DNA of 45,237 nucleotides, taken from positions 1-45,237 of the forward strand of contig CAJTVD010000027.1 in the NCBI GenBank assembly GCA_910579495.1, read 5' to 3'. Below the pieces are notes generated by a model. The model saw only the letters and a program-made list of their open reading frames with translations. It was not told the origin of the DNA and ran no database searches. Shown in pieces: positions 1 through 8,569 of this stretch. A program made the translations under genes and the position numbers. The first letter of the stretch is position 1. Every line of letters starts with the position of its first letter. This DNA is from an uncultured Lachnospiraceae bacterium. Lineage in GTDB: Bacteria > Bacillota > Clostridia > Lachnospirales > Lachnospiraceae.

Positions 1-160
1 AGACAGGATTTCCTCTGCCGCCCAAGGTACTAGGAGGGCGGGAGCGGAACTGGAAAACAGCGAAAGCCCATCCAAGTGCCCAGAGAAAATCCTGGTGGCA
101 AAGCAGACAGGATTTCCTCTGCCGCCCAAGGTACTAGGAGGGCGGGAGCGGAACTGGAAT
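1..160 (+). repeat. Tandem structured intergenic element, copy A
   Basis: A 55-nt segment at 1-55 is repeated exactly at 106-160. The 20-nt core GGGCGGGAGCGGAACTGGAA lies at 36-55 and 140-159, a 104-nt period. Between the cores is a hairpin with arms 81-94 and 108-121 (CAGAGAAAATCCTG against CAGGATTTCCTCTG, one G-T pair). A second short stem pairs CCGCCC (about 122-127) with GGGCGG (about 140-145). The window starts inside an earlier unit, so more copies may lie upstream. The last core ends one base before the ATG of the VTC gene at 161, so the element belongs to its leader. The same core and hairpin recur at 7956-8095 with compensating changes. I do not recognise it as a known riboswitch. 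Confidence 0.8.
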
Positions 161-856
161 ATGAACGAAGTATTAAGGCAGGAAAAGAAGTATTTATTGA
201 ATATGGTTGACGCCCAGAAGCTATGCGCCCGTCTCTCCCAGGTAATGGAGCTGGACCAGCATAATGGTGCAAACGGTTACCGGATACGTTCCCTGTATTT
301 TGACAGGATCAACGATGGTGACTTCATGGATAAAGTTGACGGCATGGAGCAGCGCAGGAAAATCCGGCTGCGGAATTACGGGGCGGAGGAAGCCTTCGCT
401 ATGCTGGAAATGAAACAGAAGGAAGGGGCTTACCAGAAAAAGCGCTCCCTGCCGGTCAAAAGGAAAGACGCAGCAGCCCTGTCCCAGGGTAACTACACCC
501 CTTTGCTGGCATATGGGGATTCCTTTGCGGCAGAGTGCTATTGCCTGATGAATACCATGTGTTACCGCCCCCGGGCAGTGGTGGAGTATCGGAGAAGGGC
601 GTTTGTGGCCAAAGAAAACCGCATACGGGTCACCATAGACGACAGTATCACAGCAACAGAAGCCTGCTATGATATCTTTTCCCCAACGCTTTGCCAGTAT
701 CCGGTGATGGATGCCTTCCAGGGAGTCCTTGAGGTAAAGTACAACGGTTTTCTGCCGGGCTATATCAAGGAGCTGGTAAGCGGTGCCAACCGTTCGGAGT
801 TTTCCGTGAGCAAGTACTGCCTGGCAAGAAGTGTGGGGCTCCATTACCAAATGTAG
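161..856 (+). CDS. VTC-domain (polyphosphate polymerase-like) protein
   Basis: A 231-aa cytoplasmic protein of the VTC family, whose yeast Vtc4 member makes polyphosphate from ATP in a tunnel-shaped catalytic domain. Family landmarks are present: an early RSLYFD strand, the basic KIRLR strand, an acidic-basic EMKQKE strand, VEYRRRAF, RVTIDD and a late LEVKYNGFLP strand. Length matches a bare VTC catalytic domain with no SPX or membrane part. A longer reading from 95 would only translate the upstream repeat, so I chose ATG 161. It heads the operon VTC, DUF4956, CotH, GH-like, HEAT-like, GT2. A second VTC gene lies at 13571. Known for the family: triphosphate-tunnel chemistry. Inferred: here it supplies or adds phosphate for a surface polymer or protein. 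Confidence 0.85.
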   Translation: MNEVLRQEKKYLLNMVDAQKLCARLSQVMELDQHNGANGYRIRSLYFDRINDGDFMDKVDGMEQRRKIRLRNYGAEEAFAMLEMKQKEGAYQKKRSLPVKRKDAAALSQGNYTPLLAYGDSFAAECYCLMNTMCYRPRAVVEYRRRAFVAKENRIRVTIDDSITATEACYDIFSPTLCQYPVMDAFQGVLEVKYNGFLPGYIKELVSGANRSEFSVSKYCLARSVGLHYQM

Positions 857-955
857 CAGGGAAAAGGGCGGGACGCTGGCAGAAACATATGCTGGAGAGG
901 AGGCGTAAAGCCATAGGGAAGGTTCCCTGTTTTAGGTCCGAGGGAAGAGAGGGAT

Positions 956-1633
956 ATGAAAGAAGAGTTATTCGAGATGTTTGGCAGGGAGAGCAGCCTG
1001 CCGGCGGAAATTATTTTTTCCAGGCTTTTAGGAGCTTCGGTGATTGCCTGCTTTATTTTTTTGTCCTACCGTATTTCCCACGAGGGCAGTATTTACAGCA
1101 AAAAATTTAATGTGTCCCTGGTGGTCCTTACGGTGGTCACGGCCACGGTAATGATAGTGATTGGGAACAATCTTGCCATGTCCCTGGGCATGGTAGGGGC
1201 TTTGTCTATTGTCAGGTTCCGGACGGCAGTGAAGGATGTAAGGGACACGGTTTATATTTTCTGGACGATTGTCACCGGCATCTGCTGCGGGGCAGGGGAT
1301 TATCTGGTGGCGGCGGCAGGAAGCGCATTTGTGTTTACGCTCCTGTTGCTGTTTGGGAAGATCAAAAACGACAGCCGGGTGCTTATGATTATCCGGGGGG
1401 CACGGGCCAACGAAGAGAAAGTGCAGGCGTTGATTTTCCAGTATTATTCTGCCAGGGCAACCTTGCGGGTGAAAAATACTACGGAGACATCGGTGGAATT
1501 TATCTATGAACTGAACAGGAAACTGATTGGCCAGCAGGGGAAGACAGGAAAAAGTATTACTGATGAAATTTACGCTATCGGCGGGATTGAATACTTCAAC
1601 ATTGTAACCCAGAACGAAGATATCAGCAGTTAG
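956..1633 (+). CDS. DUF4956 family membrane protein
   Basis: A 225-aa integral membrane protein. Residues 1-150 hold about four hydrophobic helices around the motif SLGMVGALSIVRFRTA, which is repeated almost exactly in the second DUF4956 protein of this window (14288). Residues 150-225 form a soluble, probably cytoplasmic alpha/beta tail. The ATG at 956 lies behind a purine-rich GGGAAGAGAGGG stretch. The biochemical role of DUF4956 is not known. Its repeated pairing with VTC and CotH genes suggests it is the membrane partner of that module, perhaps a channel or anchor; this is inference from synteny only. Confidence 0.85.
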   Translation: MKEELFEMFGRESSLPAEIIFSRLLGASVIACFIFLSYRISHEGSIYSKKFNVSLVVLTVVTATVMIVIGNNLAMSLGMVGALSIVRFRTAVKDVRDTVYIFWTIVTGICCGAGDYLVAAAGSAFVFTLLLLFGKIKNDSRVLMIIRGARANEEKVQALIFQYYSARATLRVKNTTETSVEFIYELNRKLIGQQGKTGKSITDEIYAIGGIEYFNIVTQNEDISS

Positions 1634-1657
1634 GGACACCGGGAAAGGGGTGAAGGA

Positions 1658-3118
1658 GTGAAGTATCGGATAGTGGGAATTTTTATGGCAATGGCCATGT
1701 TGGCGGCGGCCCTTTTTCTTCCGGGAAAATATGAAGAACAGGGAAAGCGCATCCACCAGCACCTTACCGCCAGGGCGGAGGAAGGCTGCAGCTGCCAGGG
1801 CAGTCTTCTTTGTACCCATCTGCCCCTTGTGGTGATAGATACTGGCGGGCAGGAAATTCCCGGGAAACCCCTGGAAGAGAGGGACTGGTTCGGGCAGGCC
1901 CGCTATTCCCTGGCAAAAGACGGCAGCCCTGCTATTACCGCCCGGATTTCGGTGATGGATAAGGAAGGGGAAAATAACCATCCTTCTGATACGCCGGATA
2001 TAGCCACTGCCTGCCAGATACGCATCCGGGGAAATTCTTCCCGGAGATTTCCCAAGCTTTCTTATTCCCTGCGCCTTTTGGATCAGGAGGGGGATAACCA
2101 GAAGCTTTCTGTCATGGGGATGGGTGCCCATCATGAATGGGTACTTTACGGCCCCATGCTGGATAAAACCCTGGTGCGTAACTATATGTGGTACAATATC
2201 GCAGGGGAAATCATGGGATATGCCCCTCATGTGCGGTTTTGTGAAGTGATGCTGGACGGCCAATACCAGGGCCTGTATTTGATGACGGAAAATATCACAA
2301 ACGGCGGGGGACGGCTTCATTTAAACATGAATATCAAAGGCGCAGAGGGCGTGGGCTACCTGCTCCGGTGTGACCGCCCCACACAGGATGAGATGGGGTC
2401 ATTGAGGAATATCTACACTTATTCCGAGCGGGTTTCCCAGACCAAGCAGAATATTTCCATCCGGTATCCAGGGGAAGGGACGCTTACCCAGGAGATGGCC
2501 AAGAACATTGAGCTGGATTATTCTGCCTTTGAAAAAGCCCTTTTTTCCTATGATTACAATACAAAAGATTACGGTTACTGGCATTGGATAGATGTGGGGA
2601 ATTTTATTGACTATTTTCTCATCAACGAGTTTACCAAAAACCTGGACGCAGGAAGCTATTCTACCTATATTTATAAGGAATTAGGGGAAAAGTACCGGCT
2701 GTGCGTATGGGATTTTAATAATTCCTGTGACAATTACCAGGAGCAGGCATCCGGGCTGGAAGGCTTTTCCATGGCAGAGCGGGCGTGGTATTTTATGCTG
2801 ATGAAGGATGGGGAGTTTGTGGAACGGCTGCTGGGGCGGTACAGGGAGCTGCGGCAGGGTGTCCTTGCAGAGGAATATCTGATGGAATACATTGATGGGA
2901 CCCTTGCCTATTTAGGGCCGGCAGTGGAACGGAACAGCCGCCGCTGGGATATGGGATGGGAGGGCCTTTCCCCAACAGGCCGCAACCCGGGAAGCCACCA
3001 GGAGGCTGTAGGGCAGATGAAGGAATGGCTGAAGGGGAGGGGCAGATGGCTGGATGAGAACATCCATACCCTGCGGCATTACGCCCACCCTTCCAGGAAC
3101 AAGGTATATAACCATTAG
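1658..3118 (+). CDS. CotH kinase family protein, exported or membrane-anchored
   Basis: A 486-aa CotH-family protein. An uncleaved or cleaved signal helix spans about residues 5-22. The family core follows: RIRGNSSRRFPKLSY (around residue 128), a WVLYGPMLDKTLVRN segment, a GLYLMTEN strand and the aspartate motif VWDFNNSCDNY typical of the metal-binding region. CotH of Bacillus is an atypical protein kinase that phosphorylates spore-coat proteins; many vegetative homologues occur in Clostridia. The start is GTG 1658, seven bases after GAAAGGGG. It lies 24 nt after DUF4956 and 17 nt before the GH-like gene, so co-transcription is likely. Substrate unknown; a cell-surface polymer or protein is inferred from the operon. 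Confidence 0.85.
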   Translation: MKYRIVGIFMAMAMLAAALFLPGKYEEQGKRIHQHLTARAEEGCSCQGSLLCTHLPLVVIDTGGQEIPGKPLEERDWFGQARYSLAKDGSPAITARISVMDKEGENNHPSDTPDIATACQIRIRGNSSRRFPKLSYSLRLLDQEGDNQKLSVMGMGAHHEWVLYGPMLDKTLVRNYMWYNIAGEIMGYAPHVRFCEVMLDGQYQGLYLMTENITNGGGRLHLNMNIKGAEGVGYLLRCDRPTQDEMGSLRNIYTYSERVSQTKQNISIRYPGEGTLTQEMAKNIELDYSAFEKALFSYDYNTKDYGYWHWIDVGNFIDYFLINEFTKNLDAGSYSTYIYKELGEKYRLCVWDFNNSCDNYQEQASGLEGFSMAERAWYFMLMKDGEFVERLLGRYRELRQGVLAEEYLMEYIDGTLAYLGPAVERNSRRWDMGWEGLSPTGRNPGSHQEAVGQMKEWLKGRGRWLDENIHTLRHYAHPSRNKVYNH

Positions 3119-3135
3119 GAGAACAGGAGAGCCTT

Positions 3136-5418
3136 GTGAAGAAATTTATCATTGCAGTTTGTACCATCCTTCTGGCTTGGTTTTTGTGGAACGTGGCCTA
3201 TTACAGGCTGGGGATTTATATTGACTGGCGCCCTGGCGCGCCTGTGGATTCTTTTATCAGGGCAGAGGGCAAGGGGTTTTCCATTAGCCGGGAGGATGGC
3301 GCTGTCCCCTTTGAGTTAAGGGGCGTGGACATGGGAGTGGGGATCCCCGGCCAGTGGGCTACCGACTATGCCATAGATGAGGAGACTTACCTGCGGTGGT
3401 TTGGGCAGATCCAGGAGCTGGGTGCTAATACCATCAGGGTTTACACCATTTTGCAGGAGGATTTTTATAACGCTTTTTATAAATACAATAAGGGGCGGGA
3501 GGAGCCTTTATACCTGCTCCATGGGGTCTGGATCAATGATTATATATTCAATTCCCACCGGGACGCTTATGACGATGAATTTTTAAAGCCTTTGCAGAGG
3601 GACTGCCGGGATGTAGTGGACATTATCCATGGGAAGAAAAACCTGCCCATGGGGAGGGAAACAGGCTCTGGCAATTACCGCAGGGATATTTCCCCCTGGG
3701 TGCTGGGCTATATTATCGGCGTGGAGTGGGAAAGCAGCCTGGTGGCCTATACCAACCAAAAAAGCGAAGGCCGGAATTTTTATGCAGGGGACTATCTGTA
3801 TACGGGCGGGGAAGCCACTGCCTTTGAAGCCATGCTCTGCCAGGTGGGGGATGGGATGGTCAGCTATGAAAGCCGAAGGTATAAGCAGCAGCGGCTGCTG
3901 GCTTTTTCCAACTGGCCTGCCACAGACCCTTTTGCCTATCCGGCGGCAGTGGCAGGCTACAGGGGAAAGGTAGCATGTGTGGATGGGGAACATATAAAGA
4001 GTACCGATGCTTTCCAGGCGGGGATGTTTGCCTCTTACCATGTGTACCCTTACTTTCCCGATTACCTGGAGCTGATGAAGGAAGCGGAAAGGTATTCGGA
4101 GCAGGAAATACAGGAGCGGATGGGAACGGCGGCCTGGAAAAACCTGTCCTACCGGATTTCCCTGCTGGATGCACCAAAGATCCAGGATTACCTGGAAGAG
4201 GAGGATTACCTGGACGCCCAGGGGAGGTATAACACATATATCGCTTATTTGAGGGCGCTGAACCGTTACCATACCCTTCCGGTAGTGATTTCGGAATATG
4301 GGGTTACCACAGGAAGGGGCATGGCCCAGAGGGATGTGAACACAAACCGCAACCAGGGGCATATGACAGAGCAGGAACAGGGGCGTGCGCTGGCAGAATG
4401 TTACCGGGATATTATGGAGGCAGGGTGCGCCGGAAGCTGTGTGTTTACCTGGCAGGACGAGTGGTTTAAGAGGACCTGGAATACCATGCACGCGGTAGAC
4501 CTGGAAAAAACACCCTATTGGAGCGACTGCCAGACCAATGAACAGTATTTTGGGCTGCTGGCCTTTGACCCGGGCAAGGAGAAAAGCATCTGCTACGTGG
4601 ATGGTGACATTTCCGAGTGGGAAAAGGAGGATGTGGTGATTTCCAGTGATGATCTGGCCGTTTCCATGAAGTATGATGAAAAATTTATTTACTTTTTAAT
4701 AAGGAAAGAAGACTTCCGCCAGGAAGAGGATACCCTTTACATTCCCATTGATATTACGGAAAAAAGCGGCAGTACCTATTGCCAGGAGTATGATGTGTCC
4801 TTTGGGAGGCCCTGCGACTTTTTGCTGGTGATTCAGGGCAGGAAGGACAGCCGCCTGGTGGTGCAAAAACGGTATGAGACATTGCTTGCCTCCTATGGGG
4901 AGGAATACTACCGGCAGGATCCTTACCTGCATCCGCCTGGCACGGACAGCCCCCATTTTGGGCGGATTTACCTGCCCCTTGTGCTGAAGGGGCTGTTGGG
5001 GGAGGCAGGGGACCTGGGGGTTAAGTATGAGACAGGGGGGCTGCGCTACGGTAATGCCAACCCGGAAGCGGAGGAGTTTGATTCCCTGGCAGATTTCATC
5101 TTTGCAGGAGACTATGTGGAAGTACGCCTTCCCTGGCAGCTCCTGAATTTTTCCAACCCATCTGAGATGATGGTCCACGATGATTATTACGGAAACTATG
5201 GGATTGAAAATCTTCCCATAAAGAAACTCTATGTGGGGGTGGGGTATCAGGGGGAGAGGCAGCAGGACATTCCTATGGAAGAGTTTCCCCTAAAGGGCTG
5301 GGGGAAAAAGGTGAGTGCCCATGAAAGGCTGAAAAAATCCTACTATATCTTACAGGAATACTGGAAAATGTGGGATGCAGGCATACGTGAGCCAGAGAGA
5401 CTGCAGGTTTGGCAGTGA
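3136..5418 (+). CDS. Membrane-anchored glycoside hydrolase-like TIM-barrel protein with CBM9-like tail
   Basis: A 760-aa protein with an N-terminal membrane helix (residues 4-20). Residues 50-430 read like a clan GH-A TIM barrel: LRGVDMG near the start of the barrel, LGANTIRVYT, the strand YIIGVEWES with candidate acid/base Glu197 or Glu199, and the strand VVISEYGVTTGRG with candidate nucleophile Glu387. Residues 490-600 resemble a CBM9/DOMON-type sugar-binding sandwich (VDGDISEWE, then YDEKFIYFLI). The start is GTG 3136 after AGGAG. I cannot assign a GH family number; GH2- or GH5-like TIM barrels are the nearest impression. Sitting beside a processive GT2 synthase, it may trim or transfer the nascent polysaccharide. 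Confidence 0.65.
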   Translation: MKKFIIAVCTILLAWFLWNVAYYRLGIYIDWRPGAPVDSFIRAEGKGFSISREDGAVPFELRGVDMGVGIPGQWATDYAIDEETYLRWFGQIQELGANTIRVYTILQEDFYNAFYKYNKGREEPLYLLHGVWINDYIFNSHRDAYDDEFLKPLQRDCRDVVDIIHGKKNLPMGRETGSGNYRRDISPWVLGYIIGVEWESSLVAYTNQKSEGRNFYAGDYLYTGGEATAFEAMLCQVGDGMVSYESRRYKQQRLLAFSNWPATDPFAYPAAVAGYRGKVACVDGEHIKSTDAFQAGMFASYHVYPYFPDYLELMKEAERYSEQEIQERMGTAAWKNLSYRISLLDAPKIQDYLEEEDYLDAQGRYNTYIAYLRALNRYHTLPVVISEYGVTTGRGMAQRDVNTNRNQGHMTEQEQGRALAECYRDIMEAGCAGSCVFTWQDEWFKRTWNTMHAVDLEKTPYWSDCQTNEQYFGLLAFDPGKEKSICYVDGDISEWEKEDVVISSDDLAVSMKYDEKFIYFLIRKEDFRQEEDTLYIPIDITEKSGSTYCQEYDVSFGRPCDFLLVIQGRKDSRLVVQKRYETLLASYGEEYYRQDPYLHPPGTDSPHFGRIYLPLVLKGLLGEAGDLGVKYETGGLRYGNANPEAEEFDSLADFIFAGDYVEVRLPWQLLNFSNPSEMMVHDDYYGNYGIENLPIKKLYVGVGYQGERQQDIPMEEFPLKGWGKKVSAHERLKKSYYILQEYWKMWDAGIREPERLQVWQ

Positions 5419-5438
5419 AAGGATAAGGAAAAGGAAAA

Positions 5439-6542
5439 TTGAAAAGCGAACTGTTATTGTATGGTTATGGGATTGTGTGCCTTGGAATGCTGGTGTTCAA
5501 TGTCATTTATAATATCGGCCTGAAACAGAATGGCAGGAGGATGGAGAAGCGGGTAAGGAAAATGGGGAACCGGATCGATGCCCAGATGGAGAGGATCCAT
5601 ACAGGCGGGCGGATTGCCCCGGGACATATCCGTTATCTAAGGCGGAGCCTTTCCCATGTCAATAACCTGGTTGCCTTTGAACGTGCCATAAGGGAATATC
5701 CGGCGGCGGCAGATGAGGCCTATGGCAGCTACCGGAGCCAGATACACCCGGCAATCCTCCAGCTTGCCGTGATTTACGGGAAACGTAATCAGATGCAGTC
5801 TGCTTACTTTGCCTATTTCCTGTCCAGGCAGCAGAGAAAAAAACAGATGCCGATGGACGCTATGCAGGGGATACTGGTGGAATATATGAAAAAAGACGGT
5901 CTTTACTGCCGGGTGAACGCCCTCCAGGCGCTGTATAATTTTGGTTCTGCAAAAAATGTTGTGGAGGCAGTAGCCCTTCTGGATGGGGAGGGGCATTATC
6001 TCCATGAGAAAATACTCACCGACGGCCTGCTTACATTTACCGGCAGCCACCAGGAGCTTGCAGGGCTATTGTGGGGGCGGCTGGGGGATTTTTCAGACAA
6101 AACCCAGGTATCGGTGCTGAACTATATCCGGTTCCAGACTGGGGAATACTGCCAGGGAATGTTTGACATTATGATGGACAAGGAAAGAGATAAGGAACTG
6201 CGGCTTGCGGCGATCCGGTATTTTGGGCGTTATTATTATGGGCCTGCCAGGGAACCCCTCCTGGCCTTTGCCTGCGACCCGGCTCCTGCAAACTGGGAAT
6301 ATGCGGCAATTAGCGCGGCATCCCTGGCAAAGTACCAGGGGGAGGAGGTTACCAGGGTTTTAATGGCTGTTATGCACAGCGTCAATTGGTATGTACGTTA
6401 TAATGCGGCGGTAAGCCTGGGAACCCTGGGGCTGGATTACCAGGCCCTGGCCCGGGAGGCCGGGGAGGACCGGTATGCCAGGGAAATGCTTCTGTACCGG
6501 ATGGAGGAGCAGTACAGAAAGGGAGAGCGGGCAACGGCATGA
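5439..6542 (+). CDS. Membrane-anchored HEAT-like repeat protein
   Basis: A 367-aa protein with one N-terminal membrane helix (about residues 5-25), a basic segment, then helical repeats. The part from about residue 160 onward resembles HEAT repeats: RVNALQALYNFG, LRLAAIRYFG, ANWEYAAISAASLAKY and WYVRYNAAVSLGTLG all show the two-helix pattern. The start is TTG 5439 after AAGGAAAAGGAAAA. The stop overlaps the GT2 start in an ATGA, indicating translational coupling and a physical partnership with the synthase. Inferred role: scaffold or assembly factor for the GT2 enzyme on the cytoplasmic face. Confidence 0.75.
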   Translation: MKSELLLYGYGIVCLGMLVFNVIYNIGLKQNGRRMEKRVRKMGNRIDAQMERIHTGGRIAPGHIRYLRRSLSHVNNLVAFERAIREYPAAADEAYGSYRSQIHPAILQLAVIYGKRNQMQSAYFAYFLSRQQRKKQMPMDAMQGILVEYMKKDGLYCRVNALQALYNFGSAKNVVEAVALLDGEGHYLHEKILTDGLLTFTGSHQELAGLLWGRLGDFSDKTQVSVLNYIRFQTGEYCQGMFDIMMDKERDKELRLAAIRYFGRYYYGPAREPLLAFACDPAPANWEYAAISAASLAKYQGEEVTRVLMAVMHSVNWYVRYNAAVSLGTLGLDYQALAREAGEDRYAREMLLYRMEEQYRKGERATA

Positions 6543-7966
6543 GAGATATTTTCCAAACCTTTTTCAATTATGTAGGGCTGTTTTTTATTTTGTATATGAC
6601 AGGCTACGCCAGTTTCCTGTTTTTGTCTGTGACAGTGGGCTCTTCCTCCCTCCATGGGGCAAAGCGCAGGAATTTGCTGAAAAGCGAACTTCAGGGAGAC
6701 TATTATGTACCGGTTTCCATTATTGTCCCTGCCCATAATGAAGGGGTTACGATTGAGTCCACTATCCGCTCCCTGCTCACATTGGATTACCGGCTGTATG
6801 AAATTGTCGTGGTGGACGACGGTTCCGGCGACGGCACTTCCAGGGTGGTAAAGGAAGCCTTCCATATGCAGCAGGTGAACCGCCCGGTGCAGCAGAAACT
6901 GCGCTGCCAGCCGGTGGAGGAGGTCTATGAGACAAACGCTTACAAGGTCCCCATTACCCTGATACGGAAAAAGAACGGGGGAAAGGCGGATGCCTTAAAT
7001 ATGGGGATCAATGTTTCCCGTTATCCCTATTTTCTTTGCATGGACGCAGACTCTGTGCTCCAGAGGGATTCCCTGAAAAGGATCGTGTACCCGGTGCTGG
7101 AGGAAGACAAGGCAGTGGCGGTAGGCGGCGCTGTGCGTCCCTGCAATGGTGCAACGATCCGGGACGGGCAGGTGGTTAAGTACCGGATGCCGGGAAAGAT
7201 CCTGCCCTGTATGCAGGTACTGGAATATGACCGTTCCTTTCTGGCGGCAAGGATATTTTTTGACAAATTTAACGGGAACATTATCATCTCCGGGGCATTC
7301 GGGCTGTTTAAGAAAAGCCTGGTCATAGACGCCGGCGGGTATGACGCCTCCACCATGGGGGAGGATATGGAGCTGGTGGTAAGGATCCACATGTACTGCC
7401 GGGAGCATGGGATCCCCTACAAGATCCGGTATGCCCAGGACGCTGTCTGCTGGACCCAGGCACCGGAAGCGCTGTCCGATTTGTGCAAACAGCGCAGGCG
7501 CTGGCATATCGGGCTGTACCAGAGCATGATGGCACACCGGAAGATCCTGGCGAACCCTAAATATGGAATGGTGGGATTTTTGTCCTACGTTTATTTTCTG
7601 GTATACGAGCTGTTTTCCCCTTATATAGAAGTGTTTGGCACGCTCACCGTTATCCTGGCCTTTTGCCTGGACTTCCTTAACCTGCCGTATATGCTGGCAT
7701 ACATGGGGATATACATAGGGTTTTCCGCAGTCCTGTCGCTGACAGCGTTTTTCGCCCGTATCTACACTGCGGACCTAAAGCTCACATTTGGGGATGCCCT
7801 GAAAGCCATAGGGCTGTGCGCCCTGGAAATTTCCTGCCTGCGCTTTGTGCTGGCATGGGTGAGGGCGACCTCCCTTTTTGGCTACCAGAAAAAGAAAAAC
7901 CACTGGGGACATATTGAGAGAAAGAAAATTAATTATAGCAGCACCCCGGAAGAAAGCTGCCCCTGA
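6539..7966 (+). CDS. Processive family 2 glycosyltransferase (polysaccharide synthase)
   Basis: A 475-aa membrane glycosyltransferase of the cellulose/PgaC/hyaluronan synthase type. An N-terminal helix (about residues 10-30) precedes the GT2 catalytic domain with VVVDDGSGDGT (Asp93, Asp94), the DxD motif MDADS (Asp169, Asp171), the GED acceptor motif (Glu275, Asp276) and the processivity motif QRRRW (Gln318-Trp322). Three to four membrane helices follow from about residue 345 to 445, then a basic tail. Such enzymes polymerise a nucleotide sugar and push the chain through the membrane. No PilZ domain is visible. The substrate sugar cannot be told from motifs. The end of the gene overlaps the first stem of the second structured element. 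Confidence 0.9.
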   Translation: MRDIFQTFFNYVGLFFILYMTGYASFLFLSVTVGSSSLHGAKRRNLLKSELQGDYYVPVSIIVPAHNEGVTIESTIRSLLTLDYRLYEIVVVDDGSGDGTSRVVKEAFHMQQVNRPVQQKLRCQPVEEVYETNAYKVPITLIRKKNGGKADALNMGINVSRYPYFLCMDADSVLQRDSLKRIVYPVLEEDKAVAVGGAVRPCNGATIRDGQVVKYRMPGKILPCMQVLEYDRSFLAARIFFDKFNGNIIISGAFGLFKKSLVIDAGGYDASTMGEDMELVVRIHMYCREHGIPYKIRYAQDAVCWTQAPEALSDLCKQRRRWHIGLYQSMMAHRKILANPKYGMVGFLSYVYFLVYELFSPYIEVFGTLTVILAFCLDFLNLPYMLAYMGIYIGFSAVLSLTAFFARIYTADLKLTFGDALKAIGLCALEISCLRFVLAWVRATSLFGYQKKKNHWGHIERKKINYSSTPEESCP

Positions 7967-8095
7967 GAGGGGCGGTAGCGGAACTGGAAAACAGCATCCG
8001 CCCAGGAAGCGCCCCAGAGAAAATGCGCCCTGGGGAGCAGGGAGTATTTTCTCTGCTGCACAAAGGGTGCTGGAGGGGCGGTAGCGGAACTGGAA
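7956..8095 (+). repeat. Tandem structured intergenic element, copy B
   Basis: Two cores GGGCGGTAGCGGAACTGGAA lie at 7970-7989 and 8076-8095, a 106-nt period, matching copy A except for one base. Between them is a perfect hairpin with arms CAGAGAAAAT (8015-8024) and ATTTTCTCTG (8046-8055), extended inside by CCCTG/CAGGG (8028-8032 and 8038-8042). The inner stem sequence differs completely from copy A while pairing is kept, which argues for a selected RNA or DNA structure. A further stem GCTGCCCC...GGGGCGG starts inside the last codons of the GT2 gene. It ends 15 nt before the next gene, leaving room for its own AGGAG site. Confidence 0.8.
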
Positions 8096-8110
8096 TAGGA
8101 GACAAAAGCG

Positions 8111-8569
8111 ATGAAACTGAGTGAATTGAAAAAAGGATTCTGGGGATATCAGAAGGAGAGCGTTTATCATTATATTGCCCTGTTAGAAGAAGAGGCGTCA
8201 GAAAGGCTGATGGAAAAGGATGCCCAGGCAGCCAGGGAAAAGGAACGGGCGGAAAAAAGGATCAGGGAACTGGAGGCTTCCGTCAAAAGGCTGCGCCGTG
8301 AAAATGATGCCCTGCGCAGGAAGCAGAAAAAATCGCCGGATACCTGGGATGAGCCAAAGGAACAGAGGCATCAGCGGGAAAGCCATGGAAATCCCACAGA
8401 GGGCAGGAATAAAAATACCTGGTACAGGGGAAATACCCGGTACAGGCAGAAGTTCAGGAACAAAGACAATAACAGGAAACAGGAGGATATTGTGGGCAAA
8501 GAAAATAGGCAAACCCAGAACCGGATACAAGAAGAGGCCACAGACACAGGCAGGGGAGATTGTGTATGA
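8111..8569 (+). CDS. DivIVA-like coiled-coil protein
   Basis: A 152-aa very polar protein. The first 20 residues (LKKGFWGYQKESVYHYI) resemble the DivIVA N-terminal lipid-binding motif. Residues 22-75 form a coiled coil, and the remainder is low-complexity, rich in Asn, Arg, Gln and Lys. RBS AGGAG lies nine bases upstream of ATG 8111. Its last codons overlap the next gene in an ATGA. DivIVA-type proteins mark curved membranes and recruit partners; here it may localise the polysaccharide machinery. Weak similarity, so the family call is tentative. Confidence 0.6.
   Translation: MKLSELKKGFWGYQKESVYHYIALLEEEASERLMEKDAQAAREKERAEKRIRELEASVKRLRRENDALRRKQKKSPDTWDEPKEQRHQRESHGNPTEGRNKNTWYRGNTRYRQKFRNKDNNRKQEDIVGKENRQTQNRIQEEATDTGRGDCV

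Noticed and set aside
95..160. N-terminal extension of the first VTC protein
   Set aside because: It only translates the repeat that also occurs at 1-55 in non-coding context; VTC homology starts at ATG 161.
1028..2320. 430-aa minus-strand ORF
   Set aside because: Antisense to the DUF4956 and CotH genes, rich in His, Pro and Cys, no family resemblance and no ribosome binding site.
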